Part shown: in pieces, positions 20,001 through 26,590 of the stretch
Position numbering within the stretch: the first letter of the stretch is position 1
Layout: the number at the start of each line of letters is the position of its first letter
From: Elysia marginata
Lineage: Eukaryota > Mollusca > Gastropoda > Plakobranchidae
Direction of reading: 5' to 3'
Assembly (NCBI GenBank): GCA_019649035.1
Contig: BMAT01001843.1
Span: 48,593 to 75,182, forward strand
DNA: 26,590 nucleotides
The notes under the pieces: model-generated
Database searches by the model: none
Told to the model about the DNA's origin: nothing
The model's input: the letters and a program-made list of their open reading frames with translations, nothing else
Position numbers and translations under genes: made by a program

Positions 20001-20928
20001 GTAAGTACATCTTGCAGCTGGATATTTACTAATTATTTTGTGGATAGCAATTTTATGCATTAAAATATTATTACTGAAAAAAAAAATTTTTTTTTGCCCC
20101 TGAGGGCTTAAATTTGATCAATATTGTCACTCTCTTGATAGGTTTGTAATTTGTTTCTTTAGCTAAGTAGTAAGAGAAAAAAAGAAGAATCTACCACTGA
20201 GTGAAAGTAATTAGAAGACAGAGAGTTTGAATACTTGTTTATTTAAACTATATTTATGTCACCGATTTGATTTCCTCTCACTTTTTCTTACATATGTTGT
20301 ATACTGATACAAAAATTTCTAATAATTCAAATTATATATTTTTTCCAGTGCTATTTAAAATATATTGTGACTAGCTGCAATAAATAAGAGTAACTCCTGT
20401 GTTTTGGGCATCTGAAGGACAGTTTTACCAGAGTATATTTCATTAAAAAATCTGAATGGTTTTTTATTCTAAATCTTCCTGGAATATTTAGATTTCTAAA
20501 ATTTCCCAAAGAATTAAGGTCCTATATTCATTTTGGAACAGTTTTTTTATTTCATTAAAATTACAAGATCTTTACACTACATTCTACTATGTTACTCAAT
20601 GTCGTCATTTAGACTTAGAAAAATAAATTGCAGATATTCAGACTACTTTTAACTTAATCCTGTTAATAGCCCTTAATTTGTCTGTTTGTGAATTTGTTCA
20701 GGTCCTAACACACTGACATCTCCTGGAGCAGCTGCCGCTCACCCAGTAAACGACACCCACTGTCTGATCTGTCTTGACCACCACTCAGATTCTGTTCTAT
20801 ACCAGTGTGGACATATGTGCGTCTGCTATATGTGTGGCCGTGACCTTGTGGCAAGAGGTCATTCCTGTCCAGTGTGCCGGGCACCCATCAAAGATGTTAT
20901 TAGAGCCTACAAGACAAATGCAGAATGA
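13861..20928 (+). CDS. RING E3 ubiquitin ligase with Neuralized-type RING, nine exons, complete
   Basis: Exons 13861-14078, 14523-14700, 15156-15432, 15673-15759, 16554-16728, 17017-17170, 19060-19251, 19853-20000 and 20702-20928 join to 1656 nt, 551 residues. All introns are GT-AG and all phases close. The start ATG has A at -3. Layout: polar N-terminus (1-72); a charged segment (73-132); a first VSS..FR..LE motif (about 138-158); a Ser/Pro/Arg-rich disordered linker (170-311); a second VSS..FR..LE motif (about 340-360); a Gly/Asn region (364-427); an amphipathic helix or coiled coil (428-476); and a C-terminal RING (497-535) ending IKDVIRAYK. The CGHMC.CY.CG and C.VCR.PIKD motifs match the Neuralized RING class, but no NEURALIZED repeat domain is present. 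It probably ubiquitinates unknown substrates. I do not know a gene name for it. Confidence 0.87.
14135..14146. other. Assembly gap (12 N)
   Basis: Twelve N in intron 1 of the RING gene. The 16 bases on the left (14119-14134) and on the right (14147-14162) are identical, which suggests two overlapping contig ends that were not merged. Confidence 0.97.
14523..14700 (+). CDS. RING ligase exon 2
   Basis: Acceptor TTTATTTCAG and donor GAG|GTAAAC. It codes SDLMYELRHLQHGDRPVTGQ, then a charged helix ending EHRPEAVVVE. A second AG acceptor 18 nt upstream (after CATTTCTCAG, exon from 14505) is also in frame and would add six residues. Confidence 0.85.
15156..15432 (+). CDS. RING ligase exon 3
   Basis: Acceptor TTTCGGCAG, donor ACAG|GTATGT. 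It opens with VQGIIERRPVSSVLQSPAFR and RQLENVIRGG, the first copy of the duplicated motif, then an Arg/Thr/Ala/Pro-rich disordered tail. An 81-codon alternative frame inside it (15253-15498), rich in Gln, is a shadow. Confidence 0.88.
15673..15759 (+). CDS. RING ligase exon 4
   Basis: An 87-nt exon after GTTTCTTACAG, donor CAAG|GTTAAT. It codes a Ser/Glu-rich linker (LSRSESTESIDSFSSARSS), likely disordered and rich in potential phosphorylation sites. The length is a multiple of three with matching phases, so skipping it would keep the frame. Confidence 0.8.
15950..16203. mobile_element. MITE copy 1 (TGTCTTGC family) in RING ligase intron 4
   Basis: TGTCTTGCTTCGAGGGCAAA at the left and the inverse of TGTCTTGCATCCAGGGCAAA at the right form long imperfect inverted repeats of about 55 bp (both arms carry GGGCAAATGA and a GATGT block). 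There is no open frame inside. The same arms occur at 18754-18988 and 5689-6408. Likely a Tc1/mariner-type or other cut-and-paste MITE. Confidence 0.82.
16554..16728 (+). CDS. RING ligase exon 5
   Basis: Acceptor TTTCACCTCAG, donor AAAG|GTAAGC. It codes an acidic start (ELDDYDTENVSENFDG) followed by a Pro-rich part (PHSPPEPVPAQEQ). Confidence 0.85.
17017..17170 (+). CDS. RING ligase exon 6
   Basis: Acceptor TCTTTTATCAG, donor CAA|GTAAGT. It codes VELGWHDISRVQREEMVQEI and then SELLHSRLVSSTLESEFRAT LELLAQ, the second copy of the VSS..FR..LE motif, within a strongly helical region. Confidence 0.9.
17773..18421 (+). mobile_element. Decayed non-LTR retrotransposon (LINE), reverse-transcriptase 3' part
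   Basis: Broken frames give the usual C-terminal text of CR1/Jockey-like LINE proteins in order: AEKYLGVV (near 17853), LYHMVQSVVLPVLE then YAVWQPHHKS (about 17967-18050), EVEYVQ then RATRLPALMKKKQYSERLRA (to about 18140), YLKAFYEVGDHSL, LRGNSLRLSKPRF, and RGCFFSKRIIAIWNNLSDHV (from 18310), finishing in SFKTR. There are at least two frameshifts and several stops, so it is inactive. It lies in RING ligase intron 6, in the same orientation as the gene. The clade cannot be fixed from this piece. Confidence 0.85.
18588..18686 (-). repeat. tRNA-derived SINE fragment, antisense to the RING gene
   Basis: The minus strand reads GGGGTGAGGAGTGGACC, a decayed A box, then GATCACAAGTTTGATCCCC, a near B box. 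It is followed by an unrelated body with TACCCACCCAGCACTTGTTGGGTAG. Spacing of the two boxes fits a tRNA head. It is too diverged to be a functional tRNA: the acceptor stem does not pair. Confidence 0.6.
18754..18988. mobile_element. MITE copy 2 (TGTCTTGC family) in RING ligase intron 6
   Basis: The left arm TATGTCTGGCAGCAAGTGCC, with AATGAGTGCGATGTT, and the right arm ending ACTAGTTGCAAGACATA are inverted relatives flanked by TA. Interior blocks (ATTTAAAATACAGAG.AAAAGAG, AAAGGCATGTT.TCAAA) align with copy 1 at the same spacing. The copy is diverged and therefore old. Confidence 0.78.
19060..19251 (+). CDS. RING ligase exon 7
   Basis: Acceptor GTCAATCACCAG, donor CAG|GTAAAG; both ends are phase 0 (64 codons). 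It continues the helix (EHVQSSGQNGQAVQEFIHTL), then a Gly/Asn/Asp-rich stretch and WDNVSVASMSAHSVPYVQ. It follows a 1.9-kb intron loaded with mobile elements. Confidence 0.88.
19853..20000 (+). CDS. RING ligase exon 8 (coiled coil)
   Basis: Acceptor CATCTTTGGCAG, donor GTAG|GTAAGT. It codes residues 428-476, an uninterrupted amphipathic helix (REIQSLRAQMTEMKSLLKL, then DIQRSIRQEVAAALNN) with leucine/methionine heptad spacing. It probably mediates dimerisation next to the RING (inference). Confidence 0.9.
20702..20928 (+). CDS. RING ligase exon 9 (RING domain and stop)
   Basis: Acceptor AATTTGTTCAG. It codes residues 477-551. Zinc ligands of the C3HC4 RING are C497, C500, C512, H514, C518 (C516 is a nearby alternative), C521, C532 and C535. 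YQCGHMCVCYMCGR and CPVCRAPIKDVI are nearly the Neuralized RING pattern. All ligands are present, so the domain looks functional. Stop TGA 20926-20928. Confidence 0.95.
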
Positions 20929-20947
20929 ACTGTTTCATCTTGATTGG

Positions 20948-20953
20948 AATAAA
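20948..20953 (+). promoter_or_regulatory. Proximal poly(A) signal of the RING gene
   Basis: AATAAA 20 nt after the stop codon, with a moderately T-rich downstream region (TTTTATCTGCTTGTTTC). It may give a very short 3' UTR. Confidence 0.4.
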
Positions 20954-21804
20954 CAAGAATGAGAACAGCTTTTATCTGCTTGTTTCAATTGGTTTAGACG
21001 GCAGATTCACTTGAGCACTTTGAGTTATCAGAAATATGCGCTTATAACAAGCATAAGGAATTAACAATGTTTGAATTGATGGCTAATGAAGATGTCTACA
21101 AGGACAAACAATTATATATATTCTAGAAATAACGAAATCATTAAGAAAGAATTTTTTATGTATGTTTTTGTTTACTACACAAAATTCATGATGTTTGTAA
21201 CTATCAACTTAATGTATGATTTTGTTAAGTTACAGTAAAAAACAAGAAAAGAAGATATATTCCGCAATGTATAACCATAAACAATTTCTTCTCAGAAATT
21301 TTCCTTCAATTTAAATGAACTGTTTAAGAATGTTTTTTGTTTGTGTAATGGATCCTCAGTTCATGTGTACAATTTTCATAGAATGCTTTGTAGAACTCAT
21401 CGATAGAGATGTACATTACATTATCATTACCAAAAGATGTGCTTGAATTTTNAATCTTCATCTTAGAGTATTAACTAAAAATCTTTTTGGTCTACTTATT
21501 AAAGATGATTTTTTACAATTTGAATTTGAAAGGCCATATTTTTTCAACAGCCGTAACTAATTTTCCAGAGAAATTTTTGTCAAAATTAAGTATGTAAGTC
21601 TGTACAATAATGTTAAAACTTTCATTTTATGTCATTGAAAACTGTAACTATATAAGCTGTTGTAATTGATATTACGGAACGTACATGTAATGTAAAATAT
21701 GTGCATTAAAATTATGGAACAGAAAAACTTAGTTCAAGCGTTTCTCTGGAGTGGATAATATTTGTTACACATAAACTTATAGCCTCAACAGTTCATTTTC
21801 TTTC

Positions 21805-21937
21805 AATAAAATGGCAGTGTTAGTTGCAATGGCTTTAGTGTAGGGCATAATACTTAATGATCCACCCTCGTAGTGATGACTAGAGTAAGCGTAGTGGTTT
21901 TCATGTTAGCGCCAAGTGGTGATAGTATTTGAATAAA
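21805..21937 (+). promoter_or_regulatory. Distal poly(A) signals of the RING gene
   Basis: AATAAA at 21805-21810 and again at 21932-21937. The second is followed by TGTGGTGGTGGTTTTGGTG, a strong GT-rich downstream element. Using it would give a 3' UTR of about 1 kb. Confidence 0.5.
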
Positions 21938-22275
21938 GGTTGTGGTGGTGGTTTTGGTGCAGTAGTACGTAGTACTGTTAGAGGTAATGCTTTTGACATA
22001 ATGCATGAAATTTTAAAGGCGGCAGTTTCTGAGTTGTTTTTCTGTTAGTAGTTTTGACGAAACAGTTGTACTGCTGAAGTTAGTCCTTATGTAAAGCACT
22101 TCTTTACAAAAGTTAAAGCCTCTTCCTTAACAAAGGTCAACTTTTGATATTTTCCTAAAAGATTTTAAATTTAATGAAACTGGAGGGGATTAAAATTTGC
22201 GGTCTGCCTTTTTATTCAGACTTGAGTTGTGTAATATTGGTCTTAAAATGTACTGAGCTTATTGCACAGTTGTGG

Positions 22276-22621
22276 GAGCTGCTTTCAAGAGAGCCATTAG
22301 AGCTGCTTTCAAAAGAGCCATTAGAGTTGCTTTCAAAAGAGCCACTAGAGCTGCTTTCAAAACAGCCATTAGGCCTAGAGCTGCTTTCTAAAGAGCCATT
22401 AGAGCTGCTTCCAAAAGAGCCATTACAGCTGTTTTCAAAAAAGCTATTAGGCCTAGAGCTGCTTTCAAAAAAGCCATTAGAGCTGCTTCCAAAAGAGCCG
22501 TTAGAGCTGCTTTCAAAAAAGCCATTAGAGCTGCTTGCAAAAGAACCATTAGAGCGGTTTCAAAAGATCCATTAGACCTGCTTTCAAAAGAGTCATTAAT
22601 GCTGCTTGCAAAAGAGTCAAT
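22276..22621. repeat. Minisatellite of 24-bp units, about 14 copies
   Basis: The unit is GAGCTGCTTTCAAAAGAGCCATTA with small variants. Units 4 and 7 carry an extra GGCCTA, and units 4-6 and 7-9 form a 78-bp higher-order repeat. One unit near the end is a base short. The plus frame gives ELLSKEPL repeats inside a 133-codon frame (22174-22575); the minus frame is also open (ALLEAALM). Neither has flanking coding text. Confidence 0.93.
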
Positions 22622-23391
22622 ACATTCATAAAAATTAAAATTTACCGATTTTTTACCAATCACTGTTGTTATTTGGTGCTTATAAAATTACATTCATTTC
22701 ATAAATCATAGATAATCAACATACTGGCCAGGCTTCATTTTAGGAAATGCAACCTCTCTCTCTAAAAAAAATTTGAAAAAAAAACCCAACCGTGCTCTAA
22801 TGTGCCTAAAAACCAATTGAAACTACATGATTATGTAGGTTGCCCAAAGCTTATGTTGAGCTGTGACCGAGGTGTGGTTTTGGTGAAATAGTATCATTTT
22901 GATGTAATAGTGGAGGCGATGTTGGGAGAAACATAAGTGGCAGATGCAATTAATTTTGGTTGTATTCATTGCTGAGAGTTTTATTAAAAATATTCATCAC
23001 ATATGATAACATTAAATGCACAAGTTGGGGTGTACCGAACCTGGTCGGAATATAGACCTGGCGGTGACGAAAGTGCGTACCTTTCTTTTCGTCATCACGC
23101 AAATGCGTACCATCTGTGTTGGCGCTTATCCTTTATGGAAAACTCAGAACTGGAGGACTGGAGACTTTGAAAAAAATGCCGTCCCCCAAATCACCTACAC
23201 CCTTTCTTATAGGAACGTACCATGTGATTGTGAGAAAGCTAAAACTGATCGCCAGTCCAAAGACGGTGAGAAGTCTTCTGTGCAGTACTTGTATAGGCTT
23301 TATGCGGAAATGGGCTTAACTTTGAACTAATCGCCTCCCAATAATTATTTCTACTCACTACCCTGTACATTTCTTACTCGTTTTAACAGAT

Positions 23392-23393
<2 letters not shown>

Positions 23394-23439
<46 letters not shown>
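23394..23439. repeat. CT microsatellite
   Basis: An uninterrupted (CT)n of about 23 units, followed by a pyrimidine-rich strand and a 12-base C-run at 23493-23504. Confidence 0.97.
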
Positions 23440-23440
<1 letters not shown>

Positions 23441-25522
23441 GGGGTTTTATGCGAACTCAGTTATGACTATTAGCCTATCTTCTCTGGTTCCGCCCCCCCC
23501 CCCCTATTTCTCATGTCATTTTCTTTTTATAGTGTTGTACATTTCTTATTATCGGCTTGATTTCTCTTCTTGTTTATTTTGGTCTATGTTTCTCATCCTG
23601 TCTGATTTATTCTGTTTTATCTTTTTTTTCCTCTTCTGCTGTAAGTTTTATCATAAACTGTTTCTCTCCCTATACCGCCCTCTCCTTTTAACTACTCTGC
23701 CTTGTGATGTTTCCCGTTTCTTTTCTAAATGTTCCACTTGTTATTCTCTCGTACATCTTTGTCTCTCCTAATTGTCTCTTTAATTCCGGCTCTTTCAGCT
23801 CTTCTTTCTTTTTTATACCTCTTGTTTCAAATGTTTTTGTCTCTTCCTCTCTCCTAACTTTTCGTCCCCTATCCATCCTTTTCGTCTTTTCAACCTTCTT
23901 ATTAATCTATGTATGCGCATAAAGATCTATAATAAACATTGCTCTTTCATTTCCTTTCCTTTTTCCACCCCTAAGAAAAACTTCAGCCTTTACTTTCAGT
24001 AATATGGAATAAAACTTGACACACATTGTCTAAAGAAAATGAAGAAAAAATAAATGAAAAGCCTAGACTAGAGATAGCCTTATCTATACTTTAAATAAAC
24101 AAATCTTCTAGAATGTAGGCCTACATAGATTATCTTGATGAATTTCTATATCAAATTCATATTTTAGACACTGAATCTTAACTCTAAATCTAGATGTAAT
24201 CTAGACTCTGCCACGCAGTTGGAAAGCAAGCGAAAATATAATTTAATTATGTGCTTTCTTCTGCCCTTTTCAATTTTTTTTATTGTTGTGGTGCATAGAA
24301 GTTGGATAAATTTTTTTATCAGTTTGCTCCATTTCCCTTTGTTATTTTGTATCCTAGAGTTAAAGCGTAAATTTTTACGTTCCGTTGCGTCGAAATTTTT
24401 AACATATAAACTTTGAAAGATGAAGGCCAAATTTTAGCTAGAGTTTTCTAAAAATAAAGGTGCACAAAGAAAGTTCACAATTCGTCTTGCCCAGCGCATC
24501 GAGAATTTTTTTTAAATTGGACTTCCGTTAAACTTAATGACAAGCATTCCAATCTAAATCTAGACGCCAGTTCAGACTTTAAAGTCGAAAATGAACTCCC
24601 CCAAACCTTAATTTAATTAAAAAAAATAAGCCTACTGTATATTCCAACTTGGTAAAAGGAACTTTTTCCCAGATTTCTGCATACTGTCTCGGACACAGAA
24701 AGAAAGACAGAACGACGCTACAAACTTTCTTACGTATATAGATGCAGACGCCTTAAAGTACAAAAGATCTTCACCAGTAAGTCTCACTACCCTATACATG
24801 TACAAACATGCGGGTAATGTCTTCCTGTTTAAGTTTTCGTAGTATTTTTTTTTCCGAATATCGTTTTACCATTTCAGGTCGGGCATGATCTTATCAGTTT
24901 TCAAATCATAAGCGTAAGCTTTGCTCTTTTCTTTCCTCTGCTTAAATATGTAGGCCTACATGTGTATAATGTTCTAATATTAGAATAATGATACATATAT
25001 ACAGTTACATGTAGATGTAGTTTCAGATTGTAGCGCTAGCAGAATAACAACAACAACAAAAAAAAAAGAATGGGAAAAGGGAGTACTAAATCAAGACTGC
25101 CAATTTACACCACCTTCACACCAGACGTTTTCGGTACAGTTTCATCACAGTTATAAATAAATCATTCACGTTTCCGACCCAGGGCCAACACTTATTATCC
25201 TGACAGGCAAGAAGAAAATCCCCAAAGTTGAAAAATCAATAGAATTTAATCATCGTTTCTTGGGACGAGTAGGGCAAATGAAATTACTGTGCCAACAACA
25301 AGCACCAAGACATAAGCAGTATGTTCGAATTCCCTATAGATCTGAAAGATAATGGATGAAGAGAGAAAGAAAGTCCCAAAATGGAGGTGGAAGATATGAG
25401 GTTAGAATAATAAACTGAGTGGGAAGCGCACAATTATTGTGAACGGTTTGAAAGATTAAAAAAAATAACAAAGGTCTTTTACAGCAGATAAGTATGTAGA
25501 TCGTCAGCAAAGAGAATTAAAC

Positions 25523-25574
25523 AGAGATAGATAGATAGAGAGAGAGAGAGGGAGAGAGAGAGAGGGGGGGGGGG
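25523..25574. repeat. GATA/GA microsatellite with G-run
   Basis: AGAGATAGATAGATAG, then (GA)n with one GGG interruption, ending in an 11-base G-run. Confidence 0.95.
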
Positions 25575-26590
25575 CGGCAAATCTTTACTTAGGTATGAGA
25601 AGGTTTCCTTGAACTAAGAATATTTTAATCAAAATAGGTTGCAGTGGGCTACACCAATAGGGTTTATTCTTTATTCTTTATAACTTTTCCTTTTCTTCAA
25701 GGTCAAAACGTGCGAATTTTGATCGCAGCGTCCTTTATCTGTGTGATCTTGTCATTCACTTAAACAATAAGACTAAGAGGTCAGACCAAGGAAGCCCTTT
25801 AGTTTTTCATTCAGCCCAAAAGTTGTGTATTTTCGTGAGTTGTTTTTTTCAACGCTGTGCAGGTGTACTATTATGCTTCACAATCGTGTAATTTGTTTTT
25901 GTTTCAATGTTGCTGTCTCTGTGATTTTCTCTACAAACGTCTTTGGTGCCTCTTTGTCTTCATTTCCTTTCATTGAGGAGAGATTACATACCCTTATGTT
26001 TGTGTACTTGTATATAGCATGGTAAAAGTGACATTTGGATTTGAGGGCTAATGCAATAGTTGGTAAAGCAATATGCTTGATTAAGAAAAATTAATGTGCA
26101 AGAAATTATGAGAAAGTTCAGGCACAGAACTTCATCTTAATTAAAGAGAGAACCTTTGGATGACTGTGAGAGACTAATCATGAATTAGAAATAGAATGCA
26201 AAGCAACGTCATTAAAAAAAAGAAGAGAACCATCCGAGACGGTCTAAACCCAAGCCAGTTACCCAAAGCTTAACACACCCCTGAACCCATATGTTTGACA
26301 CTGGCATGTAAAGGGCCGTTCCATTACTCGAAAATATATTCGAGCTTCTTTATGTTCTAACTTCTGCCAAGGATTTGAAGAGATAGATCAAAGTAATACT
26401 TCGGCACAAATTTGTTTACACTTGGGCTGGATGGCCTGGTACTGAGAACGTCTCGAGCCAGCCCAACCTTCGCCAAAACGACACACGTAGGCCTACTTAT
26501 GTACAATGTTCCTTTCGTAGTTTGTTTGTATAATTAATAAAGTGCAGGAACATAAATCAGAGCATAAATAAATATTTGGGGGAGGGGGGG

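Larger units (their letters stand above)
20929..21950 (+). other. 3' UTR of the RING gene (extent uncertain)
   Basis: AT-rich, without a coding frame, and containing one undetermined base at 21452. It lies between the stop and the distal poly(A) signals. It could be partly intergenic if the proximal signal is used. Confidence 0.45.
22622..26590. other. 3' flank, no gene seen
   Basis: About 4 kb with microsatellites and a long pyrimidine-rich strand (about 23390-23900). The only open frame of note is at 23016-23330 (104 codons from an ATG, locally GC-richer). It has no motif I recognise and no splice or promoter context. Confidence 0.5.

Noticed and set aside
22174..22575. 133-codon open frame as a protein gene
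   Set aside because: It is open because a 24-bp minisatellite has a unit length divisible by three; the opposite strand is open too, and the non-repeat part has no coding features.
23016..23330. 104-codon ATG frame
   Set aside because: No recognisable domain, no promoter, splice or poly(A) context, and an overlapping 67-codon frame in another phase. Kept only as a note in the flank entry.

Overview
This is an AT-rich metazoan nuclear window. It holds spliced genes with GT-AG introns, CT/GA microsatellites, LINE and SINE fossils and MITEs. Many scattered TAGGCCTA-type palindromes and AGATCTAGATC-type runs suggest a mollusc, probably a gastropod; that placement is an impression from composition, not proof. 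There are no bacterial operons, CRISPR arrays, tRNA or rRNA genes.

Layout. 1-949: an upstream intron of the first gene, containing the 5' end of a decayed piggyBac-like transposon on the minus strand (214-776) with GC-rich subterminal hairpins. 950-6611: six exons encoding the C-terminal 245 residues of a Mediator subunit 24 (MED24) orthologue, plus strand, followed by a 3' UTR with a poly(A) signal at 6956. Its last intron carries a piggyBac-type MITE (TTAA target duplication) inserted into an older MITE. 6980-13560: intergenic, with no convincing gene, but with two copies of a tRNA-like SINE fragment and several microsatellites. 13861-20928: a complete nine-exon plus-strand gene for a 551-residue RING E3 ubiquitin ligase whose C-terminal RING is of the Neuralized type. 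Its introns contain a decayed LINE, an antisense SINE and two more copies of the older MITE. 20929-21950: its 3' UTR with alternative poly(A) signals. 22276-22621: a 24-bp minisatellite that stays open in frame on both strands. 22622-26590: no gene seen; microsatellites and a long pyrimidine-rich strand.

Both genes are housekeeping-type regulators (transcription co-activation and ubiquitin ligation). Nothing in the sequence links them functionally beyond being head-to-tail neighbours. I do not see a clear new biological system. The points most worth following are a duplicated short motif in the RING protein, the nested MITE history, an in-frame tandem splice acceptor, a probable false assembly gap in intron 1 of the RING gene, and the GC-rich hairpins of the piggyBac end.
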